Shown here piece by piece: positions 35,456 through 48,100 of a stretch of DNA of 64,000 nt. The notes beneath the pieces were generated by a model that searched no databases, was not told where the DNA came from, and saw only the letters and a list, made by a program, of their open reading frames with translations. How positions within the stretch are numbered: the first letter of the stretch is position 1; every line of letters begins with the position of its first letter. The position numbers were made by a program, and so were the translations under genes. Origin of the DNA: Aplidium turbinatum (Eukaryota > Chordata > Ascidiacea > Aplousobranchia > Polyclinidae); the NCBI GenBank assembly GCA_918807975.1, contig OU964921.1, positions 9,023,498-9,087,497 of the forward strand. The letters run 5' to 3'.

Positions 35456-37056
35456 GTACCGTAAAATGGGGATAGGCCTAGGCTATACTTTGAAACCGGG
35501 GTAAACTTTGAACAGTTCCCCAAAATTAGTTGACAGGGTAATAGTTTTGTTAATAACCCCCTAGTAAAGCGAAATTTCCTGTCAAAAGTCACTTTTTCGT
35601 AGTTCATGGTAAAATTACTTTCGATTAAGTCTGGAAATTTGGTTCGAGACTTAATTTACTTCACGCTCCATTGCACAATTTCATAAATGAATGATTCTAG
35701 CAAAACAGCATGGTGAAGTGTTGTGTTCCAACTTCCAACTTTGTGTTCCAACTTTGATATACAAGAGTAGGCTATTAACACTGCCATGGCTTCCATAGCA
35801 AAACTTGGGAAGGTTTCATAGCAACACACCAAAAATCTTCTAACTTTTGTCAAATAGCAGTTTCAATTTTTCGCTTTTCATTTTGATGATGTTTTCCTTC
35901 AAATTATCCTCACCCGACATTTTGTTGAATAAAAAAAAAAAATGAATTTATAATCCAATGCTGGAAATAATTCAATTCACCAGCAAAAAAGTAACCATCG
36001 AAAGAATCAACCAGCATCTTTAAATGGGACATAATTTCATTTTTGACATTTTGCAGCAAATCGAGTTATTTGCAATTTGATCAAGACAAGGAAAATTAGC
36101 AAGGTTTCCATTTTCATTTTCAGCAGCAGCAAGTAAAAGAACACTTTGTTATGGCTTCCTATTAACAACATTATTTGTTGATAATTGTTTTTTTCAAAGC
36201 AAAGACCGTAATGGCATAATATCATTTACAATTCCAAAATAAAACTGCAGTGTGAAATCTGTTTGAAAAGCTGCTTTGTGGCCCAAGGATCTTCGTACCC
36301 CTTGATGTTTAATCTCGTACCCCCAAGGGGTACGAGTACCCCCTGTTGGGAACCCGTGGTCTAGAGCATCCACAAGTAGCCTATGCAAAACTACCAGGAA
36401 TAACCTTCAAGGCTTTGTCAGTCAGAGGATAAAGATTCAAAAGCCAGCCATCCATAGGCTACTAAGGAATTGCAAAAACGTATGATGGAATTGGCCTAGC
36501 CTACGTTCGAAGATGAAATCGATTATGAATTAAATGGAAAGACGTTTTGAAACGTAACTTTGAGACTATTCCTGTTAACAATCGTGGCCTGTTCCGATTC
36601 CCTGACCTTGAAAAAGAAAGGAGACAATAGCCTAAACCTTGAACACTATTTGGAGGAATCCTTCCCCTTCTCTCAAATACCCCCCAGATAAGATTATATG
36701 TCTTAAACTGACTGTTGTGTGTATAGGCCTATATTCGTTGACTTGTGTGTTTAAAATACAATTTACTGTTCAAAGCAGTGTGATAGCTTACACAAAACAA
36801 TATCGAACACAGAAAGAAATTTAGAGCCCGTTCAAAGTAACCCCAAAATCTCGTGACACTTTTAACACCACATAATTTCAAAAAAAGGTAACATGTGCAA
36901 AAAAATTTTAACATTCCTTGCACATGTCAAAAGGGGTGGGTAGCCTATATATGTAGCCCCTAATATATTGCAATATCAGGACGATTGGTTCAGAGTTTAA
37001 AATTTTACGATATAAAAAATACGAAAGTTGTTCAAAGTATCCCCAGTTTACGGTAG
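35456..37056. mobile_element. TIR element of about 1.6 kb beginning ACCGTAAAATGGGG
   Basis: The left end ACCGTAAAATGGGGATA and the right end (reverse complement TACCGTAAACTGGGGATACT) are inverted. Both continue with a CTTTGAAC motif. A flanking TA is shared. The interior has no recognisable transposase but contains a hAT-like terminus (CCCAACAGGGGGTACTCG on the minus strand, about 36325-36345) and a SINE scrap at 36361, so it has accumulated insertions. Confidence 0.6.
36361..36452 (+). mobile_element. SINE 3' fragment
   Basis: About 90 bp of the tRNA-SINE body: CACAAGTAGCCTATGCAAAA, CTACCAGGAATAACC, then CAGTCAGAGGATAAAGATTC. Both the head and the simple-repeat tail are missing. Confidence 0.7.
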
Positions 37057-37299
37057 ATCAATAGATCATGTTTTTATAATAGAAGTGTTGACAGCGGAGA
37101 CTTTGAAGTGGAAATTCGCCGCTTATAAATTTTGCAGCCTAAACTTTAATCTCGTGAAGTTGGCATGACAAACAGGGTCTCAATCAATCGCATAGCATAG
37201 CTCCACATTTATTTTCAATGTACACATCAGAAGATATAACAAATAGCTTTTTATATATGGAAACTACACCATGGAGGCACCGAAAAAACCATGCGGTTA

Positions 37300-37980
37300 T
37301 CTAAGTCAAGGTGCCCCCACATGGGATGTTTTACTGGATACAATATATAATTGGATTAATAGTACAGAAAAAACAAACAAACACAAAGAAAAACAACAAC
37401 AACAACAACAACAAAAACGGAAAAAAAAGTTATCAACAACAATAGCCTAAAGCAACAATATAATCACAAAATGACACTTAAATGGGTCAGTAACTATAGT
37501 AGCCAAAATCAGTTTATCAATGCCAACAATGTAAATAATGCCAAAAATCAGCTTTAGTAATTTGAAATGAGTTGTTTTTTTTACATTCCTTTTTGAAAGA
37601 AGAAAACGACAACATTGTGATTTGCTTTGGGATATTATTCCACAAGGTTGCTCCAGCATATTTAATGCATTTTTTCCCCAGAATTGGAATTTATTTGCTG
37701 AATATATATAGACTCTTTCTTAGCACTTCTGGTTGAATACTTGTGAATGTCTTTAGCTTTTGTGAACATGTTTTCAAAATGATTTGGTAATATATTATGG
37801 TGGATTTTAAACATAAATTTTCCTAGTTCTAGTCGATGAATATCCTCTATCCTCTGTCTCGGCTCTAGACTATCTATAACCTTGTGTTTATTCACGGCTT
37901 CTTGGTGCGTTGTCTTGTTGTTGTTTTTTTTTTTGCAACTGGTTATGTATATGATTTTCATGCTTGTTTTATGCAGCACA
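37300..37980 (-). mobile_element. LINE 3' remnant (Jockey/CR1-like reverse transcriptase tail)
   Basis: Minus-strand translation reads LELGKFMFKIHHNILPNHFE, then TKAKDIHKYSTRSAK and NSNSGEK, then a LWNNIP-like motif. This order (LP..F...F.KA..IH.Y.TR, then GKKS and LWN.LP) is typical of the region after the reverse transcriptase in Jockey/CR1-like LINEs. Beyond it, at about 37270-37330, lies GGGGGCACCTTGACTTAGAT, which looks like the 3' UTR of such elements. The coding part is interrupted and 5'-truncated. Confidence 0.72.
37381..37417 (+). repeat. (CAA)n-rich simple repeat
   Basis: A short A-rich run with about seven consecutive CAA units, next to the LINE 3' end on the minus strand (read there as TTG). 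Confidence 0.7.
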
Positions 37981-38515
37981 TTCGTTTACAATTGCTATTT
38001 TTGCGAAACAAAATAAACCTCCTGTTTTTTTTAATTATGAATGTGAGCATTCAATTCTTTATTTATATGAATCTGGCAGCACTAGAGTTTATTAGTGTTG
38101 CCAAATAAAAAAAACTTATCCATAACATTGAAAAATTTTACTCCCATTATGATCCCGGAGCTACATTTGTTCTGGACCAAAATTAGTGATTGTGGGAAAT
38201 TTTGAACTTTCAGAATGTATGTGTGGAGAAAGTGATCTTAACTGTTGAGTTCAGCCTATTTTTTGGTTTTGGCGAAAAACAATCAATAGTTAACTACAAA
38301 CATCAATTCCATGGCAAAAAAATAGAAAACAATGGCTACGCGCCGTCTCACTGACGGCTAGTTATGAGTGGGTGGTTTGGACTACACCACGCTTGGTGCA
38401 ACGATCAAGCTTACATCAATGTTAACTAATTGATTTGTGCCTTGTTGGTTAGTAAGGCACCAACTACTTGCCACCTAAGGCAAGTCAACATATTTTGCTT
38501 CTAAAATTTCTTAAA
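37981..38515. other. Intergenic, no supported gene
   Basis: No conserved frame. The sequence is AT-rich with a short GC-richer part around 38330-38400. Confidence 0.45.
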
Positions 38516-38824
38516 ATAGCTCATTTGGTTAGCGCGTGACTTCTGGAACGAAGAAGCTTCAACTTCAAGATCAAGCGGCGCTGGTTCGACTCTCGGGGTG
38601 TGTGCTTGAGCAACGCACGTTAAAGAATGCTCTCCATTCAGCGGCATCTAATGAATGGAATAATTCCTTGGCAACAAGACTTCAACAATCGGAAATTTCA
38701 CTCTGTCAATCTCGGTGACCGGGCCTGCGTCAGTGATTCAAAGCCTCTACAAGTATGCGAAACTGTCAGGATAAAGCTCTGCAAAAAGCTTTCCCAGTCC
38801 GAGGAAAAAAATTCAATCAATGAG
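38516..38824 (+). mobile_element. tRNA-SINE copy just upstream of the MPND-like gene
   Basis: Near-complete copy: TAGCTCATTTGGTTAGCGCG (A box), GGCGCTGGTTCGACTCTCGG (B box), then the shared body and an ATTCAATCAATGA tail. It carries a 6-bp CTTCAA duplication relative to the copy at 29349. Its end lies about 290 bp before the proposed MPND-like start codon, so it may sit within the promoter or 5' UTR. Confidence 0.85.
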
Positions 38825-39117
38825 TCATCACTTAGTTGGAGAATTTTCAGGCTCCTGTCGACTGATGAAAATTTGTTTGTCAGAATCTGGCAACACTTCT
38901 TAAACACTCCTAGATTGTCAAATGTCAATGTGCCAACTGTTCAACTGCAACCATGTTCAACTGTCAATGCTAGCTTGATGCTTGTCTTTATTTTAGATTT
39001 AGCTGCAATGTGTTAGGTGCCTCTCTTATATCTAAATTAAGATAACAGCAGTTTGTTGGTAAAAAAATTTGTAGAGATTGTGAGCTTTAGACTTTTATTC
39101 ATCTTTCTCATTCTGCA

Positions 39118-42100
39118 ATGGATACTTCAGGGTCTTTTACTGGTTTAACTGGTACCAGCCCATTGATCCGCCCTCCAAGCAACATTGCTAACTTGCCTCT
39201 ACAAAATCACGAAGTTGAACATGCACCATCCATAGCTGTGCCTTCACGTCCTTCGATTGCAGATGAAAATGATTCAACCGCAGATGAAACAGAAAGCTTA
39301 GATTCCAATAATAGTATGAAAAAGGTGAGATTTTTCTTTTTTGACATTGCTACTTTTATGCACTTTAAATGGTAATGTTATAAAAGCAGAATTTGGTGAC
39401 TGCCAATTGAAAATTTACTGCTCTAAAAAGTAGTGCTTTATAGTTTACGATTGATCGATTGATTGAATTTTTATCCTCGGACTGGGAAAGCTTCTTGCAG
39501 AGCTTAATCCTGGCAGTTTCGCATACTTGTAGAGGCTTTGAATCACTGACGCAGGCCCGGTCACCGAGGTTGACAGAGTGAAGTTTCCGATTGTTGAAGT
39601 CTTGTTGCCAAGGAACTATTCCATCTACCTATTAGATGCCGCTGAATGGAGAGCAGTCCTTAACGTGCGTTGCTCAAGCGCACACCCCGATAATCGAACC
39701 AGTGCCGCTTGATCTTGGGGTCATTCCATTATATTTCAGGTCATGAAAAAACCAATACTCTTGGAAATGTTTCATACTTTGGCAGTAAGTTCACAATCAT
39801 TAACTGAGCACACCAAAAAAAAAATTTTTGAAATTGACCAAGTGGTTTAGAAGTTGTGGGGGTTTGAAATTCACCACCTGACAGGGGCATCGTGCCCCCC
39901 CAAAATTCAAGTTTTGCTAATATCTTGTAATTTATAGCTAAAAAAACAACCAAAATATGTAGAATACCATTTTTGGGGGCAAGGAATCTGAATTTCTTGT
40001 CAAAATTGGTGAAAATATATCATTTATAGATGAAAACAACGTTTCAAAAATTTTGAGGGGATAACTTTGGGGGGTGCTTTGGCCATGTAGCCATGACCAA
40101 ACTCAAAAAAAAATTTTCTGAAATTATTTACCTGTTCATGTTATGTCTTTATGATGAGTTATTTTAGTTGTTCCATCTGTTTTTTGAGAGGGACTGCAGT
40201 TTAAAACTGATACTCAGTTTGGCAAAATTCCAATTTCTTTGACATGAAGTTTTGGCATTTTTGAAACAGCAAATTGCAATGCCTGTCATCTGACAGTGAT
40301 TTGTTTCAATCCATATGATCCAAAAAGTTAGAAGTATAATTAAATCCCATAGGTACAGCTTAGAAATTATTGAGTGAGGATCAAGTAATAAAAAATACAC
40401 CAAATTGCACATCAGTCTAGTTAAAAAGTTTTTCAAGTTTGTTCAGTTCTTGCGAGCTAAAAGTGTAACTTCTACCATTTGATGTAGAAAGTGGAGTTAG
40501 TTTCAAAAGTGCAGAAATGGGTGGCATCCAGCATATCGTCTTTTCCAAACCAAACTGTTTAACAACTCCTTTCCTGCTGAATAATAAAAACATCATGGCC
40601 AGGCAGTTTTCTACTTCAATGAAAAGTTAGTTCAGAAATGATAAGGCTTGATCAGACTAGGTGTGTGATATCAGCTGAATAATAAAACATTGGTAGTTTG
40701 ACACATAAAACAATTCTTAAAGAAATGGACCATAATATGGCTGAACCCTGCAAATATTGTGACAAAGCATCAGTTATGTTTCAATTATTTTCATTTTTTC
40801 TATATATATGGGTTGATATTTTCTAAGTTGAATATTTTGGTTTATGCAAAACTTACATCAATCAAATTTGGTGAAAATATTATACTGTAATTGCTTTGTT
40901 TAAAAAATTTTTTTTTGGGATCTTTTTGTCAACGCTCCGAAATATTCCCCCAAACTTAGCGTATCAAAAATAAATTAAGAAAAACTTTAACCCTAAATTA
41001 CCATTTGAAATGTTCATCTTAGCATATTTTTAATTGCAATTTACGGTAAATGAATTTCTTGGATCTTAAATTGGTAAAATGCATGTTTTCCAAGGTTGTC
41101 GGTATTTTACCCGACCCAAAAAAACCTGTGTGTTTTTTTTTTTTTTAAAACCTACTTAAAAAAACCCACTTAAAAAAACCCAGAGCATCATATTTGTCCA
41201 ATTTTTATCAGAAAATTGAAAAAATGAACCAAAGTACTACAAGGTACTTAAAACAAACTTCAAATTAGGACTTAAGGATGTGATTGTGAAGGAAATTTCC
41301 AAGGATAAATTAAAAACACAGTGGATATTTCTGTACACAAAAATCAAGTAATGCCACTTTGTACTACACTAAAACTCATTTATGCAAGAAGGCCTCATCA
41401 GCCCTAGTGCATTATTTTATTGAGTTATGCCAGCATGTACTGTGAGTGAGAGGCACTTCATTGGTAAAAAGTAGTGATGATGATGATGATGGCTATCCCT
41501 CGTCTTCGAGGATGATGGCCTTCGCAATAAAATAAAAGCTAACGGTGAGTTCTTAAATGGCTAATTAGTCCAATCTTGGCTTTAAAAGTTCGGTTACATT
41601 TGGTACATTTAAGATCGTTTGGGAGAGTTGGTTGTGGGTGTGATTGTCGTTCTTTTCTTTGCATTCTTTTAACCTTTTAGATCTGCTCTTCTCAAACGTG
41701 GCGACACCTTTCTGAGTGGCAGATGTCCAGAGCAGCCTGTCCTCTGCGGTTTCCTCCCAGTTTGTATAATTGATGTTACACACTTTAAGATTACTCTTCA
41801 GTGAGTCTTTATACCGCTTCTTTTGTCCACCTACCGAATGCTTACCCTTAGCCAATTCCGAGTAGAACATTTGTTTAGGGAGACGCTGATCTGGCATTCG
41901 CACTACATGCCCGCACCATCTAAGTTGATTTCGAATAATGCGGGACTCAATGCTTGTTGTTTCAGCCTCTTCTAGCACGCTCAAATTTGTTTTTTTCTCT
42001 TCCCAGCTGATATTCAGAATTTTGCGCAGGCAGCGTTGTTGGAATCTTTCAAGAGTTTTAATATGGTTTCGGTAGGTGGTCCAGGTCTCGGAAGCATATA

Positions 42101-45100
42101 GTAGTGTTGTGATAACTACTGCATTGTAGACGGCGAGCTTTGCACTTTTTCGTATGTTATGGTTGTCAAATATTCGTGAGCAAAGTTTTCCAAAAGCAGT
42201 GCTAGCACAATTTAAACGATGTTGTATTTCATCCTGAAGGTCAGCGTTGTCTGAAATTTCACTTCCGAGGTAGCAGAAGTGTTTCACATTTCAAAAAGTA
42301 GTATTTGAGGTGAAATAAGCATGAATCTACCTTTTTTGCATCTTTTTTCTGTGCAACCCTGATGTTTTCAGTGCGAAAATCGTTCAAGGTAAAGAGTTAT
42401 TGTGAAAAAATGAAGGCGCAAAATGAAAAAATGACTGTGCTCAGCTTCCAAAATCCCACTAGTGGCCGAAAATTCAAAGTGCTCTATCTCGGCCCCCAAT
42501 GAAGATACTTCAAATTTTTTTTTGCTACTTTCATCATTTTTTAGTATGTACAAAATATGTCAAAATAAGCAAAATCTGTGACTGGTGGTTACAAATTTGA
42601 AAAAATCTGATGATAATGAGTGGAATGCCCCACTGTACAATGTTAAAACAGCATTTAAAATTTGCAAAATTTTAGAAAGAACTTTGACCACCAGTCCAGG
42701 CAAGGAACAATATGGAACAACAAAATTGGAGTGTGTTCATCAAAATATAAGTCCAGCTTAACATCCCCCCCAAAAAAAATGTTTATTTTTTCTTTGGCTA
42801 CATGGGCAAATTTCTCCCCAAAATATATACCTCAAAAAATATTTATAATCAAATTACTCCAAAACTACATGTTTTTCTTATATTCTGTTAGCAAATTTGG
42901 ATTCCTCATCCCCCAAAATGGTATTCTACATATTTTCATCAACTTCCTAGCTTCAGTATAACAGATATTGGGGCATTTTTACTCTTTGGAGCTGAAATAC
43001 TGCCACCGTGTGGTTAAAATTGAAAATGGTGTAACTTTAAAACCCCTCGACCAATTTCAAAATTTTTTTTTTTGTTGAGCTCAGTGGGTTGCCATCTCTC
43101 ACATATGTCAAAATCAACCAAATCGGAGAGGGTGGGTGGCATTTCCTCTAATTTTGACCTGAAATGTAATGGAATGACCCCTTTGAAGCTTCTTCGTTCC
43201 AGAAGTGACGCGCTAACCAATTGAGCTATCGGGGCGATACTTTTTGTCTGATTTTGTTGGCAAAATGTAATTATCAAAATGCATTGTTTTGACAATTACA
43301 TTTACTCTGGTTGTTTTTTAATATATGGCGCTGTTGAAACAAAGTAAATTGACTTGACTTTTTAAAAGTATTGAGAAAATTAAATTTTATGACATGGATT
43401 TATGGGTTTACCTGCTTTACCAGTAGGATTAGCCTATCAAACAGGGCTAATTGCCACATTTGCCGGCAACATGTGCATAACTTCATTTGATTTGAAAAAC
43501 GATATGTGGATGACAAGTCTGCTTATAGAAAATCTACTCTGATCCATTTTTTTCCAATTTTCCCCTTGAAAAACTTTCCGTTGATGTCCATTAAACTCAA
43601 TAAAATCAGACAAAAAAAATGGTATTATCTGTTCCAAAATAGTTTGTACATGAGATTGTACAACAGTTGGTTGTTCGTTCTTTTTCAATTGCCTTGCCTG
43701 AACCAGGCTTTGACAGCCATGTTTACCTTGCTTGCCTTTAATACAATGATGTACCGGTAACCCTTTCAAGAATGGAATAGTCCATAAATCGTCTTTACAA
43801 AATGGAACACAAAATTTCCTAATTCTTAACAGTATTGCTTTTTACTAGTGTTTCTCTTGTGCATTTGGTTTGACTGGCTGACAATTACACATTAGTTTAT
43901 ATTTTACAGGATGTTGCCCCTCGCACTGTTACACCACGTAACTCATCACGAGGGATCACAATGCAGACACTCCTTCAAGAAGGCGTTCTTGAGCCAGGGA
44001 ATGGAGTCTTGTCTATTGAATACTTGGTATATAGTTATGAGATTAGATGTGGAATTATGTTTTCTTATGGTAACTGACAGAATGTTTTTAATTCATGCTC
44101 CCATGCCAAACTTTACATCTTACAAAATTTCAATTGGTTGTGCAATGTGGATTTCTAGTTAAAATTTACAATATATACAAAACATTTTCAGATTAACTAT
44201 CATTTTGCAATTAAAGTGAACTCCATTAACATGTGTGATAGACGATTGTAAAATTTTTTTTTTTGTGAAGTATAAAAACTTGCAGAGTGTTAAAGTTTTA
44301 CAACACCTTATTTGTTGGCTTTTAAAAAAAATATGAAATAAAAAATATTTAAGGCATGTGATGTTTGTATCTGATGAAACATTGATTTGAAGTCAAGTGG
44401 TTGTTCAATCACTTTTAAAGGTGGGATAATGCAGAATAATTCAGTTGGATTGAGGTGCATTAAACACAACTTTGTAATACAATCAACAAACTGGTTTTCA
44501 TAGCCCAGGAATTTCTCATGAACAATTGAACAAGTGTGTTTACTGTACCAATCTCGTGTGTTTTTAACTGTTAATTGTATACTTGATTGTGTTGCATTTA
44601 GGGCCAGAAATATTTCGGTGATCTATTGCCTAATGGTAAAATTACATGGGACAACTCTCAATTTGCATCTCCGAGTTCATGGGCGACATACATAAAAAAA
44701 AGAGTAAATCCTGCCAAGAAATCTGGTTGTGGTTGGAACTCTGTAAAGTATAAGGTAAACTCAGATTTCCAAGTGTGGTAAGAATTGGCAGTGATAGACA
44801 ATAGACATGTCATTCTGCAATTGTGTCTGACCTCACCAGTACATACTACATATTCCACCACAAAGTCATGTCACAAAAGTCTTCATATATAATATTATAA
44901 ATTCTTTGCTCTACTCTATGCTGTATAGTGTATATATTTCACTGTTTTTCCTGCTTTATGATGAAAGCAATTAATTAGAAACCAAATAAACCCAAAATTG
45001 TTTTAAGGCATAGATTTTGTGCCTTAAAACAATTTTGCCATAGAACTTAGTGAACCAAAGTCACTCCTATTTATCAAATACACTGGTTATCATATAGGCC

Positions 45101-48100
45101 AGAGGTGGGCAAACTACGGCCCGCAACAGTATCTGTACGGCCCGCAAAAGCCTAAAGCAATTATATAAAAAAATAATCCTAAAATTGCTTGACAATTTTA
45201 ATTATTACAATGACTTAATTAAACGTTTTCTTCCTATATGTCATCTTCATAAAGATAAATTAGCCTATAGCCTTTTGGCGCATTGTAGTAGTTTGTTTCC
45301 CCAGCCACATTGTTATCTTGCATGAATGCATATGGCTATTATTAGTGTCAAAGCAGCCATTGCTAAACAGCCGATTACGTCACAATCGAAATTTCTGACT
45401 TCAGCCTGTCGCATCATGAGACTTTCTTTTTCGTTTTAGTCTTGGATCAAGGCCAAGACTCTTGGTAGAGAGAAAAGCGGCGATTGCCACAGTTTTTCTG
45501 ATTATGTTAATTCGCTCACAGATGTATTCTGTTTAATTCGCTCAAAGTGCGTCTGGCAAAGTGTTATCTTGATGTGGGTTGTATTCAAATAAATAATTGA
45601 GACAAACATTTTTTATATCTTTTATGTAATACATGTACTCAGTGGCGCGGGAACTATTTTTCTCTAGGGGGGGCTGAAGCTGCCGTAGTGTTGTCAGCTT
45701 CTGGGGGGCTTCGCCCCCCAGACCCCCCTTATGTGGGAGAACATTTACAACTGGTAGGAAGTGGGCATTCGATCCCTCCTGTGTAAGAAATGACGCCATA
45801 ACACACACATTGTAAATTGTAACAAATGAAGAACGGCAACAACAAAGGAGCTTTTCAGGAAATTGAAATGATAAAGAACAGATTAGAAAGTGATATGAAA
45901 ACGACAGTTTGTGGAAATGAGTTCTCACACGCTTTCGAAGATTGGTTTCGCTCAGGTGTTTTCTCTATGAACTGTGTCATAAGTTCTTTGACATCGAGAG
46001 TTGTCCAAAATGCTTTGGTGGACATGCATCAACGCAAGATGAGTAGGCTAAGTCTTTTTTGTGTCATTGAGCTTCTCAACCACGTTTTCAGGCGTTTTAG
46101 AGCAGAAAAACAACGTTCTGATGATGCAGCTGAAACCGGGAGGCAAGAGCAGAGCTCCACGAATTTTCGCGTTTATTTGAAAAGATGTGGTGTTTGAGGG
46201 TTTAGTTGCGTTAGTATCTCAGCAACCTTTTGAACGGAGTTTGCGGTTTTTCCACTTAGGCTACAACATCGCTGAGCAAGGTAAGTTCCGTTTTTAGGCG
46301 ATCTTTTCTAATGGCATCGGGTAAGCTGATCTCGGTATCAGATCGTTCCTCACCGTTTGCACAGCTCAGAAGGGTCTTCTCTGTGTTGGCTGCTGTAAGC
46401 AGATCCGCATGGTCGAATCTTCAGCTTGAACCAAATCAAGAGCCTCGATGTAGGCTATTGCCATTTCCAACGCTCCTTCTCCCGCAGACGACAAAGCATC
46501 CGATTCCTCTGTGTTTCGAAATCTTGCAGGAGTTGGGATCCTTTGGCGTCTTTAGGTTATTGGCAGACGCAAAGACGTGCGCTAATTCCATAATCTTGGA
46601 AACGGATTAATCTTTTCTGAGATTTTTTATCCGTTCGCGGATAATGGTGATTGATTCCAAAGCTGAAGAAGCAGAGATCTTCTTGTTTTGAAGCGGGTCT
46701 GCTACTATTCGGTGAGTCCGATTCGGTGAGTCTGATTCGGTGAGTTCCTAACCTCTAACCCCTAACTCCTAACCCCTAACCCTAAAACGGCAATGATAAT
46801 TAGGCTACGGTACCCGATAATTTAAAAAAAAAAATGAAAAAATCCCCCGTTAAGGGATCGGACTCACCGAAACGGGCCATTCCGTTTTGAAGCTGTCTTG
46901 CGACGGCTTCTGCAGGCTGAAAAACTTCACCGCTGCAGGTAATCGCAAAATAAAGGTGCATCGTGAGTGCTTGTTTTACCAAGCCGAATATCTTTGCAAG
47001 TGCTTCTCCTCTCATTGCACTATCTTCTTCTATCTTTAGACATGACAAAGCAATATCATGTATTATAGTAATGTTCAGAAGTAAGCGTGAAATGTAACTA
47101 TTGTAGATTGATATCCAATAAACGATGGACCGCCGTGTTAGTAGGGAGGGTGGCTAGTACTTCTACTGCGAGGTACCTCTCCCTGTGATTGACGACTCTT
47201 TATTGCGAATCATGAGCGTGACCACAAGTAACAGCAACTCGATTCATAATAGCAATTATTGTTCGAACATTTTTCTGAAAATATGTTATGTAGCCTACCT
47301 TGAATTGTCATAATTTTCTCGGGGGGGCTGAAGCACTTATTGAAAATTCCAGGGGGGGCTGAATTAGCTCTAGAGGGAGCTGCAGCTCATTGAGCACCCC
47401 TACTCCCCGCGCCCCTGCATACAAAATCTCCCTTTCTTTCGTCACTTTAAAAATAAATAAAAGCTTGTGTTTTGACTAGTTTAGATTTTATGTTTTGGTT
47501 TATAATCTTAATTATACTGTAGGCTACTGCGGCCCTCGAACAAATTCCGATTCTGAATGCGGCCCTCGGGATAAAAAGTTTGCCCACCTCTGATATAGGC
47601 TATTGTATAAAAGGTTTTGAAAATTCTCTGTGAAATCAATCAATATATATATATGTTTGATAAATTGAGTTAAGTTCATGAATATAATGAATGCGCATTG
47701 CCGTGAGATATTTTCCTGGTGTTATTTTTCTGTAGATGCTACTTTTTAAATTGTAAAATAAACCACTTTCTTTTGTTGGTAAATGTCTGAAATTTAAGTT
47801 GTATTATTATGTGTCCATTGTCCGTTTTTTGTACCCAGGGAAAAAAGCTGGACAAGCTCAAGTCAAATTGGTTTCGTAAACACAACCAATCTAATCTTGT
47901 CTCTGGATTACCTCCTGCTTCAGCAAACGTATGGTTTTATTTACATATTAATCGTTTCAATCTGTTTCCAGAAAATGAGTAGTTTATCAATCGAGTTCAG
48001 TTTTTTTGTAAGCTTTCTTTGCATTATTGTGTCATTGAGTTCTTTTTCCATTTATATACTTATTTCAAGAATGTTTTGGCTTTCTGTATTTTTGTGATAC

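Larger units (their letters stand above)
45100..47592. mobile_element. hAT-type element with perfect 8-bp target duplication, host of a nested element
   Basis: The ends CAGAGGTGGGCAAACTACGG and CAGAGGTGGGCAAACTTTTT (reverse complement of the right end) are inverted. ATATAGGC is duplicated exactly at 45092-45099 and 47593-47600. CGGCCC motifs follow both termini, as in the element at 27315. A second element (45640-47417) fills most of the interior; without it the outer copy would be about 715 bp, a non-autonomous size. It lies in intron 3 of the MPND-like gene. Confidence 0.9.

Noticed and set aside
46311-46610. 99-codon frame in the nested element
   Set aside because: No resemblance to a transposase; it lies within a non-autonomous element and is probably accidental.
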